DNA of 64,000 nucleotides from Pyrinomonadaceae bacterium (GTDB lineage: Bacteria > Acidobacteriota > Blastocatellia > Pyrinomonadales > Pyrinomonadaceae): positions 372,001-436,000 of the forward strand of contig JANWYH010000002.1 in assembly GCA_025054715.1 (NCBI GenBank), read 5' to 3'. Under the pieces are notes generated by a model, which saw only the letters and a program-made list of their open reading frames with translations, did no database searches and was not told the DNA's origin. How positions within the stretch are numbered: position 1 is the first letter of the stretch; each line of letters begins with the position of its first letter. Below are positions 8,518 through 17,917 of the stretch, one piece after another. Made by a program: the position numbers and the translations under genes.

Positions 8518-9880
8518 TTTCTCCGTGGGACTGTATTTTTGGATTTATAGGTATCTTTTCAGCCACTTGTCTTTTTCGTCTTCTTTTGCGAGGTGTTTCT
8601 GGTTCGTCATCGGGAAATTTTTGACCGCTGAGTACGACGATGGCTGTAAGAGTAAGAAACAGCAATGATATGGCCGTTACATGAAGAACAAAGTCGAAAA
8701 TACTATGGACAAAAATTGCAAAACAACCCGACAAAGCTCCTACAGCAACAGCGCGTCGAAATTTGTTTTCTGTTTTAATGTTTTGAAAACCTGCTCGAAA
8801 AAGCCAAAGTGCAAATAAGCCAGCAAAGATCAGTCCGAAGATGCCAGCGTCGGCTAAAATTTGTAAATAGTCGTTATGTGCTTGCTCGACTCTTTCTAAG
8901 CCGCTTAAAGAGTCAAATTTTGTGTAAGCTTGTGGGAAGGCGCCAAGCCCAACTCCAAATATAGGACTGCTTGATATTACTTTGAGCGTGACACTCCAAA
9001 TATGAATTCGGTTTGTAGTTATGTCCTGAGATTGGGTTGTTTCAACTATTCTAGTTAAAGTTGATTCACCTCCGACCAAGATAGTTCCTGCTATTACAGC
9101 AATCAAGAAAGTTAAGACCAAAGCGAATTTTAAGGCTAATTTAGCTTTGCTATTTGTATCAGTAGTTATGAAGATGAGAAACATAACCGAAGATAGAAAA
9201 GCGATTAGTCCGCCGCGCGAGCCACTCAAAAGGAGTGAAACCGCCATCAGTCCTGTTGCGGTAAGATAAAGAAGTCGTTTGTCTTTTGAAACGGCTCCTG
9301 CAAAGAGTATTCCTAGAGTCATTGCGATTGACATTTCGATAAATGCAGCGTATGAGTGGCGATTTACAAAGGAGCCAAAAGGTTGTGCGAACTTCGATTC
9401 GTAAATTCCATAAATTTTGCCAGGGCTTATGACTGACTGAATGATTGCATAAAAAGCATATATTGAACCGAAGATGATTACGAGAAGAACTAGCTTGCGG
9501 AGTCGTTTTACCGAGTCAGTATAAGTAAGAAGCGCAGCAAAATATACGAGTAACGCAAAAAAGTGAATTACTGCGAGTTTGGTTGCGAAGGGGTCTGCTG
9601 AAATAGTCTTCGGAATATTCTCGACGTCTGCAATTGTCGTGTAGCCGAAGGGAATAATTTGAAAGATGCCGTAAATAATCGTTGCTAATAAAGGAATTTG
9701 AAGAGGACTTTTGCTAAAACGTAGCTCGCCCGTTGAAAAGATATGAATAGCCCATAGAATCAAAACAAGGGACATGCTTAGGTAAAAAAGAGCTAAAATA
9801 GGCTGATGAACTGCACCGTATAAAAGGGTTGATAAAACGAGACTTGCGCAGAGAATGAAAAATATGAGTTTACTTGTCAT
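8504..9880 (-). CDS. O-antigen ligase / polymerase family membrane protein
   Basis: A 458-residue protein with about 10-12 hydrophobic segments and the Wzy_C/WaaL region: GSRGG near residue 220, then the periplasmic loop with GVGLGAF and QAHNDYLQILADAG. Known members ligate O-antigen or polymerise repeat units at the periplasmic face of the inner membrane. The basic C-terminal tail (RKRRRKRQ) is cytoplasmic. It follows the TPR protein gene by 2 bases, the usual operon for this kind of ligase in Acidobacteriota and Deltaproteobacteria-like genomes. Confidence 0.87.
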   Translation of the reverse strand: MTSKLIFFILCASLVLSTLLYGAVHQPILALFYLSMSLVLILWAIHIFSTGELRFSKSPLQIPLLATIIYGIFQIIPFGYTTIADVENIPKTISADPFATKLAVIHFFALLVYFAALLTYTDSVKRLRKLVLLVIIFGSIYAFYAIIQSVISPGKIYGIYESKFAQPFGSFVNRHSYAAFIEMSIAMTLGILFAGAVSKDKRLLYLTATGLMAVSLLLSGSRGGLIAFLSSVMFLIFITTDTNSKAKLALKFALVLTFLIAVIAGTILVGGESTLTRIVETTQSQDITTNRIHIWSVTLKVISSSPIFGVGLGAFPQAYTKFDSLSGLERVEQAHNDYLQILADAGIFGLIFAGLFALWLFRAGFQNIKTENKFRRAVAVGALSGCFAIFVHSIFDFVLHVTAISLLFLTLTAIVVLSGQKFPDDEPETPRKRRRKRQVAEKIPINPKIQSHGETISE

Positions 9881-9882
9881 AT

Positions 9883-11136
9883 TTACAACTTTCTGAGCTC
9901 GAAATCGTCAAGCCAGATGGTCCCAAAAAGCGGGCATTGGCTGCCACAAGGAATCCTTCCTATGCGAACACTTATTCCTTCGGCATTTTCAGGTGTTATA
10001 AAAATCAACTCTACTTTTTTCCATTCTTCCGTGTCTGTAAGCGGCTCGCTTGCCTTAACAAGTTTATCGTCGTTAGCATTTACAATCTCAATAGTTGGCG
10101 GACCGGCGCTTTTGACTTTTTCTGCTTTATACCAAAAGCTAAGAGAGTATTTTGTAGAAGGTTGCACCGCTACTATCTGATAGAAATGATAGAAATGAAT
10201 ACCGAAAAAGCCATTGAATCGAACCCTGACGCTTCTTCTGCCTTCTTTTTTCTGAGACACATCTGGGACAATGTCAGTTTTTTCTGCTGGTATAATTTTC
10301 CAGTCGAAATATCTTTGGCTTTCAAGGTATAAGGGAAGCTCGAAGCTCGGGTTAGTTATCTTTTCTGGCTCTGCATTTTCATCAATTCCGATTTCTTTTG
10401 AAAACTGAACTGCTGAAAGAAAGAATCTCTTGTCGAAAAGTCCTTGAATGATGACTCTCGCGGTTTGCTCTCGTTCGGCTTTGTATTCTTTACTGAGGCT
10501 TTGCCATATCGAAAGGCTTTCATTAGGGCGATCTTTAGCGGCTAAAAATAGAGCCAAGTCAACTTTAGAAGAAGGAACTGAGGAAGTGATTTGGTCAAGC
10601 ATTTTCAAGTCTTTATTGAAGTAATCCCAAAGAACTGAAAAAACCTGTTGACGATAGATGGTATTGTGCTCAATCGCCTTTTGAAATTCTTGCAGTGCTT
10701 GATCGACTTTGCCTTGTCTTAAGTAGAAATTGCCAGCCTGCCAACGCGGATAGACATAAGACGGTGCAAGATTTATCGCTTGCAAGATTGCTTTTTCAGC
10801 TGATTCTACGTCTTCGGATTGCTCTCTAGCTCTTGAAAGCTCGACCCACCAGCGGAAGTCGTTAGGTGCGAGACGCACGGTCTGTTCGTATCGTTTGGTA
10901 ATCTCCTTTGCAGGTAGCATTCTATTAGAAGTTGCTAAAAACCAGTTAACCATAGGATCGGATGGAGAAAGCCAAAGAGCGTATTCAGCAGTTACTCGGG
11001 CTTCAGGATTAAATGGTGAGATATTTTCGGCAAGCATGTTAGCAAGCTGAAATCTTATTGCAGTCCAGCCGAAAATTATTGCGGCGATTACCATCAAAAT
11101 TGAGATAAGTTTGGGCTGAGTCAATCTCATCTTCAT
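9883..11136 (-). CDS. TPR protein with C-terminal jelly-roll domain
   Basis: A 417-residue protein: one N-terminal membrane anchor (residues 8-30), TPR-like helices over about 55-190 (AILQAINLAPSYVYPRWQAGNFYLRQG and neighbours) and a C-terminal beta-rich domain (about 270-415) resembling CBM-like domains (NPSFE, YSLSFWYKAE, IWLDDFEL). It is probably periplasmic and membrane-tethered. Paired with the O-antigen ligase in a two-gene operon, it may hold or present polysaccharide, which is inference. A possible -10 TATTAT lies 14 nt upstream of the ATG, leaving little room for an SD site. Confidence 0.75.
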   Translation of the reverse strand: MKMRLTQPKLISILMVIAAIIFGWTAIRFQLANMLAENISPFNPEARVTAEYALWLSPSDPMVNWFLATSNRMLPAKEITKRYEQTVRLAPNDFRWWVELSRAREQSEDVESAEKAILQAINLAPSYVYPRWQAGNFYLRQGKVDQALQEFQKAIEHNTIYRQQVFSVLWDYFNKDLKMLDQITSSVPSSKVDLALFLAAKDRPNESLSIWQSLSKEYKAEREQTARVIIQGLFDKRFFLSAVQFSKEIGIDENAEPEKITNPSFELPLYLESQRYFDWKIIPAEKTDIVPDVSQKKEGRRSVRVRFNGFFGIHFYHFYQIVAVQPSTKYSLSFWYKAEKVKSAGPPTIEIVNANDDKLVKASEPLTDTEEWKKVELIFITPENAEGISVRIGRIPCGSQCPLFGTIWLDDFELRKL

Positions 11137-11204
11137 GACCTGATTTCAAAATAATACAAGAAAAATTAGTCAATTGCACATTTACTTTTTTCTTAAACGA
11201 TTTT

Positions 11205-12878
11205 ATGAAAAAGCACCTTTTGACAATCTTAGTAGAAGATTACTTTCAAGTCGGCGCTTTCGGACATTTAATCGAAGAAGGCAACTGGACGAGATTTGAA
11301 ACACGATACGAAGATAACACACGCAGAGTTTTGGATTTGCTTGATGAACTAAACACAAAAGCCACCTTTTTTGTGCTCGGGTGGATAGCCGAGCGAAGTC
11401 CAGAACTTGTGCGCCAAATAGTTTCTCGTGGTCACGAAGTTGCCTCTAGAGGCTTTTATCATCGTCCACTTAACTATCTTTCACTGCAAGAGTTTCGGCA
11501 AGATTTAAAAAGGACGACAAAGGTGCTCGAAGATGCTTGTGGTCAGAAAGTTTTAGGTTATAGAGCAGCACGGAAATTGGATTTTGCGAAAGATAGCTGG
11601 ATTTTTGAAGTTCTAGCCGAGGAAGGATTCCTATATGACGCTTCATTTTTACCAAAAAGAGCTTCGGAAAATCGTTTCGTTCATCAGGTTTCAGTGAACG
11701 GACAGAAAATATGGGAGTTTCCTTATTCGACCGAAAGAGTGGGATTTTTTCTGCTTCCCATTTCCGGCGGCAATTACTTTCGGCAGATTCCTTATACACT
11801 TATGCGTCCCTTTGTTCGCAAGTGGATTGAAACGGAGCAAGCACCTTTTGTTTTTTATTTCCATGTTTGGGAGCTAGATAAAACGCAGCCCCGTATAAGC
11901 GCTGCCCCGTTTTATAATCGAATACGTCACTATCGAAAGCTTGATAAAATAGAATGGATAATTCGTGAAAATCTGACTAAATACGAATTTTCCAGCATTG
12001 CTGAGTATTTGAAACTGCCGAGGGAAATTAAAGCATCACTTTGTAGCGAAAATGTTCGAAAAGAGCATGAGATTTTAAGGGTAACTGATCTGACAGATGT
12101 TACGATTGTAGTTCCTTGCTACAACGAAGCTGAAACGCTTATTTTTCTAAAGAAAACACTTTTAGAGCTTGAAAAAGAGCTTGTAAAGAGTGGTTACAGA
12201 GCTAATTTTATTTTTGTTGATGATGGTAGCAAAGATAAAACTTTTGAAAAACTTGAGGAACTGTTCTCGGGGCATGAGAACACTCAAATTATAAAACACC
12301 AAAAGAATCTCGGTGTTGCAGCGAGTATCATGACGGGTTTAAGAGAAGCAAAGACAGAGATAGTTTGTTCGATTGATTGCGATTGTAGCTACGATCCTTA
12401 TTATCTTCTGAAGATGATACCGATGCTTGATGAGAAAACGGATATAGTAACGGCTTCACCTTATCATCCAGAGGGAAAAGTTAAAAATGTGCCGGCGTGG
12501 CGGCTTCTTTTATCAAAAGGTGCCTCTTTTCTCTATAAAGTTGTTTTAGGTGTGGAAATTTCTACCTACACGAGCTGTTTTCGTGTTTACAGGCGAAGTC
12601 GACTTTTGAATATGTCTATTAGAGAAAAGAATTTTTTAGGTGTGAGCGAAATACTAGGTAAAGTTTTGCTTGCAGGAGGTAAAGTGGTTGAATATCCTGC
12701 AGTGCTACAGGTTCGTTTATTTGGGTTTTCAAAAATGAAAACTTTGAAGGTGATTTTAGGGCATTTGAGCCTTTTGTTAAGGCTAGCTTTTTTGAGGTTT
12801 TTCGGGAAAAGAAACCGTATTCAGAGTTTTCCAACGAATGAAAACTCGGGAGTGGTAAGGAATGAAGCTAAAAACTGA
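11205..12878 (+). CDS. Divergent polysaccharide deacetylase fused to GT2 glycosyltransferase
   Basis: A 557-residue fusion. Residues 1-270 are a NodB/DUF3473-type deacetylase domain (VEDYFQVGAFG, ATFFVLGWIAERSPELVR, VLAEEGFLYD, HVWELDKTQPRI). Residues about 295-530 are a GT-A fold family 2 transferase (VVPCYNEAETL, FVDDGSKD, DCDCSYDP) similar to dolichol-phosphate mannosyltransferases. The deacetylase half lacks canonical residues: LVED in place of DVED, and SRGFYH in place of SHGYxH. It starts the plus-strand polysaccharide operon and overlaps the next gene by 17 bases. It likely works on surface glycan at the cytoplasmic membrane. Confidence 0.83.
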   Translation: MKKHLLTILVEDYFQVGAFGHLIEEGNWTRFETRYEDNTRRVLDLLDELNTKATFFVLGWIAERSPELVRQIVSRGHEVASRGFYHRPLNYLSLQEFRQDLKRTTKVLEDACGQKVLGYRAARKLDFAKDSWIFEVLAEEGFLYDASFLPKRASENRFVHQVSVNGQKIWEFPYSTERVGFFLLPISGGNYFRQIPYTLMRPFVRKWIETEQAPFVFYFHVWELDKTQPRISAAPFYNRIRHYRKLDKIEWIIRENLTKYEFSSIAEYLKLPREIKASLCSENVRKEHEILRVTDLTDVTIVVPCYNEAETLIFLKKTLLELEKELVKSGYRANFIFVDDGSKDKTFEKLEELFSGHENTQIIKHQKNLGVAASIMTGLREAKTEIVCSIDCDCSYDPYYLLKMIPMLDEKTDIVTASPYHPEGKVKNVPAWRLLLSKGASFLYKVVLGVEISTYTSCFRVYRRSRLLNMSIREKNFLGVSEILGKVLLAGGKVVEYPAVLQVRLFGFSKMKTLKVILGHLSLLLRLAFLRFFGKRNRIQSFPTNENSGVVRNEAKN

Positions 12879-14085
12879 GAAAAAACTTAAGCTACCATCC
12901 GACCAAGATATTTCGGGTAGGACTTTTGGTGAAGAAGAGTTAAAAGCTATCGAAGAAGTCATTCGTTCAGGAGTCCTGATAACAACAAAGGGTAGATACG
13001 GCAAAATGCTGGAAGAAGCATTTGCTAAAAAGTTAGGCGTAAAATACGCGTATGCTTGCAGTTCTGGTTCAGCTGCAGTTCATGCAGCGTTAGCGGCTAT
13101 CAACCCCGAGCCAGGGGATGAGATTGTAACAACGCCCATAACTGATATGGGGGCAATAACGCCGATAATCTATCAAGGAGCAATTCCCGTATTTGCAGAT
13201 GTTTGTCCGAAAACTTTGAATGTAACAGCGGAAACTATAGAAAAAGCTTTATCCGAGCGGACGCGAGCGATTATAGTCACTCATCTTTTCGGAAATCCTT
13301 GCGAAATGGAGGATATACTAAAACTTGCCGAAAGCAGAAAAATACCGATTATTGAAGATTGTGCTCAAGCTTTTTTAGCCCAATTTAACGGAAGATATGT
13401 CGGAACCATAGGTGCTGTTGGAACTTTTTCGTTTCAACAAGGCAAACACATGAGTTGTGGTGAGGGCGGCATTGTAGTAACTAATGATGACAGTCTTGCT
13501 CGTCGAATTTATCTTTTCATAAACAAAGCTTGGGGATACGGTGATCCGAATCCGGATCACTATTTTCTAGCCTTAAATTACAGAATGAGTGAGCTTCAAG
13601 CAGCTGTTGCGTTTGCTCAATTAGGCAAACTAGACGAATGCGTCAAAAAAAGAATCGAGATGGCGCAACTACTTGACAGTATGATAGCTGATATTGATGG
13701 AGTCTCTAGCTACAAGCCTAAACCAAATGCGGTTATGACTTATTGGAAGTATTGTTTAAGGGTTGATGATAAAAAAATTCGCGGTGGTGCAACGGGACTT
13801 GCAAAAGCTCTAAAAGATTATGACATTTTCAGCATTCCACGGTACATTCAAAAGCCCGCCTATAAGTGTCGCATCTTTCAGGAAAAAATAACCTTTGGCA
13901 ATTCTTCATATCCGTTTAATCTTGCTCGCTCAGAAGTCATTGATTACAATGATGAAAAATTCAAGGGTGCAATAGAAGGCTTAAGTCAGGTTTTGGTTCT
14001 GCCCTTTAATGAAAGATATGAAAAGCCACACATTCAATATCTGGCGATTTCCATTAGGGAAGCAGTTGAGAGTTTAAGATTATGA
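12862..14085 (+). CDS. DegT/DnrJ/EryC1/StrS-family sugar aminotransferase
   Basis: PLP-dependent enzyme of 407 residues that aminates a keto sugar nucleotide. Key features are the cofactor region CSSGSAAVHAA, the Asp-containing IIEDCAQAFLAQ and the PLP lysine in FSFQQGKHMSCGEGG. The QGKHM form resembles the scyllo-inosamine aminotransferase branch more than WbpE-like 3-aminotransferases, so the exact substrate is open. The start has TAAGGA directly upstream. It overlaps the dehydrogenase gene by ATGA, which suggests translational coupling and a shared pathway. Confidence 0.9.
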   Translation: MKLKTEKKLKLPSDQDISGRTFGEEELKAIEEVIRSGVLITTKGRYGKMLEEAFAKKLGVKYAYACSSGSAAVHAALAAINPEPGDEIVTTPITDMGAITPIIYQGAIPVFADVCPKTLNVTAETIEKALSERTRAIIVTHLFGNPCEMEDILKLAESRKIPIIEDCAQAFLAQFNGRYVGTIGAVGTFSFQQGKHMSCGEGGIVVTNDDSLARRIYLFINKAWGYGDPNPDHYFLALNYRMSELQAAVAFAQLGKLDECVKKRIEMAQLLDSMIADIDGVSSYKPKPNAVMTYWKYCLRVDDKKIRGGATGLAKALKDYDIFSIPRYIQKPAYKCRIFQEKITFGNSSYPFNLARSEVIDYNDEKFKGAIEGLSQVLVLPFNERYEKPHIQYLAISIREAVESLRL

Positions 14086-15080
14086 AAAAAATAAAAATCG
14101 GATTGGTTGGAACAGGTACTGTTGCTCAAACCTATGCACAAGTTTTTCAGTCTAGCCATTTATGTTCTTTAGTTGCAGTTGCTGACATAAGAGAAGATGT
14201 AGCAAAAAGCTTCGCCGAGCCTTTTTCTGCCAAAGTTTTTACAAGTTATGAAAAGCTTGCAGAAAGCGGACTTGTTGATGCGGTAATCGTTGCTACGCCG
14301 CCGAGCACTCATTTTCCTGTAGCAAAAGCTTTTATGGAAAGGCAAATTCATGTTCTTTGCGAAAAGCCTCTTTGTTTGTCAAGAGCAGAAGCGCTGCAAA
14401 TGATAAGCCTAGCAAGCGAAAAGAAAATTGTTTTTACAATGGCTTCTAAATTTCGCTACGCCTCCGATGTTATTAAAGCAAAATCAATAATTTCTTCAGG
14501 CGCATTAGGCGAGATTATTCAGTTTGAAAATTATTTCACCTGTAGTGTTGATATGTCGAAGCGCTGGAACTCAGACAAAAAAATTTCAGGTGGTGGAGTT
14601 TTAATTGACAATGGAACTCACTCGGTTGATATCATTCGATACATTCTAGGCGAAATCGAGGAAGTAATAGCGGTTGAGACAGGAAAAGTCCATGATCTGG
14701 AAGTTGAAGAGAACGTTAGGCTTCTGGCGAAAACTAGATGCGGAGTTGTTGCAGTTGTAGATTTGGCTTGGGGAGTTGATAAGAAGATACCTGATTTTAT
14801 AAGGATTTATGGAACTAATGGTGTGCTCTGTGTAGGCTGGCGCGAGTCGAAGTATAGAACTTATTCGTCTTCAAACTGGGTGATTTTCGGGAAAGGATAC
14901 GATAAGCTAAAAGCGTTTCGTGCGAAAGTTGAAAACTTTTGCAAGGCGATTCTAGGAAAGGAGAAGTTGTTGATTGACGTTGAAGATGCCTTAGCTTCGG
15001 TTGAGGTGATAGAAGCAGCTTATAATTCTTTGAGGCAAAATCTTTGGCAGAAAGTTAGACCTTTTAGTGTGGCTAGATGA
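14082..15080 (+). CDS. Gfo/Idh/MocA-family sugar dehydrogenase
   Basis: A 332-residue NAD(P)-dependent oxidoreductase: N-terminal Rossmann fold GLVGTGTVAQ, the ATPPSTHF strand, the conserved CEKPLCLS lysine motif near 95-101, and a C-terminal domain with GGGVLIDNGTHSVDI carrying the catalytic-region His. Sitting between a sugar aminotransferase and a hexapeptide acetyltransferase, it probably oxidises C3 of a sugar nucleotide before amination, as WbpB does. That substrate is inferred from context. ATGA overlaps bind it to both neighbours. Confidence 0.9.
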   Translation: MKKIKIGLVGTGTVAQTYAQVFQSSHLCSLVAVADIREDVAKSFAEPFSAKVFTSYEKLAESGLVDAVIVATPPSTHFPVAKAFMERQIHVLCEKPLCLSRAEALQMISLASEKKIVFTMASKFRYASDVIKAKSIISSGALGEIIQFENYFTCSVDMSKRWNSDKKISGGGVLIDNGTHSVDIIRYILGEIEEVIAVETGKVHDLEVEENVRLLAKTRCGVVAVVDLAWGVDKKIPDFIRIYGTNGVLCVGWRESKYRTYSSSNWVIFGKGYDKLKAFRAKVENFCKAILGKEKLLIDVEDALASVEVIEAAYNSLRQNLWQKVRPFSVAR

Positions 15081-15676
15081 TTCATCCGACGGCAATAATT
15101 GAAGAGGGTGTTTTAATCGGTGAAGGAACAACCATTTGGGATAATGTTCACATAAGACGCGGCGCCTGCATAGGCAGAGATTGCATCATAGGTGAGAAGA
15201 CATATATTGCTTATGACGTAAAAGTAGGAAACAAGGTAAAGATAAATGCTTTTGTTTACATTTGTGCAGCCGTTACGATTGAAGATGGAGTGATGATTTC
15301 TGCGGGGACAATCTTCACGAATGACAGATTTCCGAGAGCAGTTACGCCTGATTTGAGGTTTTTAAGACCGTCTGCGCCTGATGAGAATACGCTTCCGACG
15401 CTCGTTCGATGTGGAGCTACTATAGGAGCTGGATGTGTTATAGGTTGTGGATTGACGATAGGAAAATGGGCAATGGTAGGAATGGGTTCAGTAGTAACGC
15501 GCTCTGTTCCAGACTTTCATCTTGTGGTAGGCTCACCGGCGAAAAGCATTGGAGCTGTCTGTAAGTGTGGAAAAGTAATTTATAGATTTTCTGATGATAA
15601 CCTGATTCTGGAAAAAAGTTGCGATTGTGGCTTGAGATATAGAATTTCGGGCAAAGAAGTTACAGAGATAGAATGA
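15077..15676 (+). CDS. Left-handed beta-helix N-acetyltransferase (WbpD/WlbB-like)
   Basis: A 199-residue hexapeptide-repeat enzyme. It begins MIHPTAIIEEGVLIGEGT and shows repeated I-G-x4 turns over residues 5-160, an FTNDRFPRA loop and a GSPAK segment, all typical of WlbB/WbpD, which acetylates the 3-amino group of UDP-2-acetamido-3-amino-glucuronate. A C-terminal CKCG...CDCG cysteine cluster looks like a small zinc ribbon. It is coupled by ATGA to the genes on either side. This is the strongest clue that the operon makes a 2,3-diacetamido uronic sugar. Confidence 0.87.
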   Translation: MIHPTAIIEEGVLIGEGTTIWDNVHIRRGACIGRDCIIGEKTYIAYDVKVGNKVKINAFVYICAAVTIEDGVMISAGTIFTNDRFPRAVTPDLRFLRPSAPDENTLPTLVRCGATIGAGCVIGCGLTIGKWAMVGMGSVVTRSVPDFHLVVGSPAKSIGAVCKCGKVIYRFSDDNLILEKSCDCGLRYRISGKEVTEIE

Positions 15677-16980
15677 GTCAAAAAGTGGGAATCGTCGGTG
15701 CTGGTATTCTTGGGCTTACGCTTGCTTTAAGGCTAGTAAACCGTGGATTTAGTGTTACGATTTTCGACTCTGCAAATGAAATTGGCGGGCTTGCCAGTGC
15801 TTGGCAGATTGGAGATTTTATTTGGGATAAACACTATCATGTTACACTTTTTTCTGACACCTACACGAGAAAGATAATTTCGGAGATAGGTTTAGATGAT
15901 GAGTTTGATTGGGTAGAAACAAAAACAGGTTTTTACGCAGAAGGGCGGCTTTTTTCTGTTTCAAATGTTGTTGAGTTTTTGCAATTTCCGGTAATTGGTT
16001 TTTTGGATAAGATTCGTTTGGCTGCGACGATTCTTTATGCTTCACACATCGCAGAAGGTAATAAACTTGAAGAAGTAAGCGTCGAGGAATGGCTTCGCAA
16101 GCTTTCCGGGCAACGAAACTTCGAAAGACTCTGGAAACCGCTACTTAGAGCAAAGCTAGGGGATGCCTATCAGCAAACAAATGCCGCATTTATTTGGGCA
16201 ACAATCCGAAGAATGTATGCAGCGCGTCGTTCGGGTCTAAAGAAGGAGATGTTTGGTTATGTAAAGGGCGGATATGCCACTATTCTACAAAAGTTTTCAG
16301 AGGTGCTTGAAAGTAAGGGAGTTTGCTTTAGATTAGGAAATGAAGTGAAAAAAATAGAGAAAAGTGGCGAAAAGGTCGTTTTAGATGAAACTGACACCTT
16401 TGATTATGCTATTTTGACGTGCCCCTCGGACATTGCGGCAAAGATGCTTCCGCAAGCCTCTGAACAAGAGAAAAGAAGACTCGAAGCGATAAAATATCAA
16501 GGAATAATTTGTGCCTCTCTTTTAGTGCGCAAGAGTCTATCGCCTTATTACATTACAAACATAACTGACGAAGTGCCGTTTACAGGAATTATAGAAATGA
16601 CGGCTTTAGTTGACAAGTCGCATTTCGGTGGGAATGCTCTCGTTTATTTACCGAAATATGTGCCTTCAGACGATGAACTCTTTGAAGCGCCAGATGATGA
16701 AATTAAACGCAACTTTCTAAGTGCATTGAAGAAAATGTATTCGCATTTTTCGGAGCAAGAAGTTTTGGCTTTTCGCGTTTCAAGAGTCCGCCGGGTCTTT
16801 CCTATAACAACGCTTAATTATTCAAAAAATTTGCCCCCGATGCAGACCTCTCTCAAACGGGTTTTTGTAGTTAACTCTTCACATATTCGTTACGCAACAC
16901 TTAATGTAAACGAAACTATTCAACTGGCTGAAAGCTTCTGTAGGAGGTATTTTCAAAATGAAACCGGAAGTAACGCTTAG
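15673..16980 (+). CDS. FAD-dependent oxidoreductase (protoporphyrinogen oxidase-like fold)
   Basis: A 435-residue flavoprotein with an N-terminal dinucleotide site GIVGAGILGLTLALRL and the Glu-ending second strand (TIFDSANEIGG), plus a LNVNETIQLAE C-terminal FAD contact. It resembles NAD(P)/FAD amine-oxidase or protoporphyrinogen-oxidase-like proteins often found in polysaccharide clusters. The substrate cannot be told; desaturation or oxidation of a sugar or lipid carrier intermediate is possible. It overlaps the acetyltransferase by ATGA and the next deacetylase by 23 bases. Confidence 0.8.
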   Translation: MSQKVGIVGAGILGLTLALRLVNRGFSVTIFDSANEIGGLASAWQIGDFIWDKHYHVTLFSDTYTRKIISEIGLDDEFDWVETKTGFYAEGRLFSVSNVVEFLQFPVIGFLDKIRLAATILYASHIAEGNKLEEVSVEEWLRKLSGQRNFERLWKPLLRAKLGDAYQQTNAAFIWATIRRMYAARRSGLKKEMFGYVKGGYATILQKFSEVLESKGVCFRLGNEVKKIEKSGEKVVLDETDTFDYAILTCPSDIAAKMLPQASEQEKRRLEAIKYQGIICASLLVRKSLSPYYITNITDEVPFTGIIEMTALVDKSHFGGNALVYLPKYVPSDDELFEAPDDEIKRNFLSALKKMYSHFSEQEVLAFRVSRVRRVFPITTLNYSKNLPPMQTSLKRVFVVNSSHIRYATLNVNETIQLAESFCRRYFQNETGSNA

Positions 16981-17917
16981 CTTGGACTTAGACAACAAAT
17001 GGTCATACATGAAAATTCATGGAGATAAAGGTTGGGAAGATTTTCCAAGCTACCTTGATCGTTGCGTTCCTAGAATTTTAGAAGTTCTGAGGGAAAGAAA
17101 TTGGAGAATTACTTTTTTTATCGTCGGAAAGGATGCTGAAATCTCTCAAAATCACGAAGCTATTTACCAAATCGTTTCTGCTGGTCATGAAATAGCAAAT
17201 CACAGTTTTAATCATGAGCCTTGGCTTCATCTATATTCAGAAAAAGAGTTAATGGACGAAATAAGCAGGGCAGAGGAGGCAATTGAAAAGCTGTCTGGAA
17301 TAAAACCGGTAGGTTTCAGGGGGCCGGGCTATTCGATTTCGCCTTCGGTGCTTAAAATTTTGTTACAAAAAGGTTACAAATACGACTGCTCGACCTTTCC
17401 TACATTTATTGGACCAGTGGTTCGGTTGTTTTACTTTTTGAAGTCTTCAAAAATGCCAGATGAAGAAAAGCATAAAAGGGAAAGACTCTTCGGTGTGTTT
17501 TCAGATGGTTTCCAGCCATTAAAGCCTTATTTTTGGCAACTAGGGGATAGAAAAATTCTAGAAATTCCTGTTACGACCTTTCCGATTTTGAAAACTCCTA
17601 TTCACGTAAGTTATCTACTCTATCTTGCTGAATTTTCGGAAAGCTTAGCAATCGCTTATTTCAAATCGGCAATTAACTTGTTGAAAAAATTGGGGATACA
17701 TTTTAGCCTGTTACTACATCCATTGGATTTTCTATCAGGAGAAGAGGTTCATGAACTTAAGTTTTTTCCAGCAATGAGCATGCCTACAGCAAAAAAACTC
17801 GAAGTTTTAAATAGGATATTTGATTTGCTTGATAATTCCTTTACGGTCGTAAATATTGCTGCATATGCAGATAAAATAAAAACAGAAAAGCTAGCGGTAA
17901 GAGCTATTGACGAATAA
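16958..17917 (+). CDS. Polysaccharide deacetylase (NodB domain)
   Basis: A 319-residue NodB-family hydrolase with the active-site motifs preserved: LSLDLDNKW (catalytic and metal Asp), HEIANHSFNHE (metal His pair), GFRGPGYS, and a C-terminal SLLLHPLDF His. It deacetylates N-acetyl sugars in glycans. Unlike the fusion protein at 11205 it looks catalytically competent. It has no signal peptide. It is the last gene of the plus-strand polysaccharide operon and overlaps the convergent menC-like gene by 14 bases. Confidence 0.85.
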   Translation: MKPEVTLSLDLDNKWSYMKIHGDKGWEDFPSYLDRCVPRILEVLRERNWRITFFIVGKDAEISQNHEAIYQIVSAGHEIANHSFNHEPWLHLYSEKELMDEISRAEEAIEKLSGIKPVGFRGPGYSISPSVLKILLQKGYKYDCSTFPTFIGPVVRLFYFLKSSKMPDEEKHKRERLFGVFSDGFQPLKPYFWQLGDRKILEIPVTTFPILKTPIHVSYLLYLAEFSESLAIAYFKSAINLLKKLGIHFSLLLHPLDFLSGEEVHELKFFPAMSMPTAKKLEVLNRIFDLLDNSFTVVNIAAYADKIKTEKLAVRAIDE

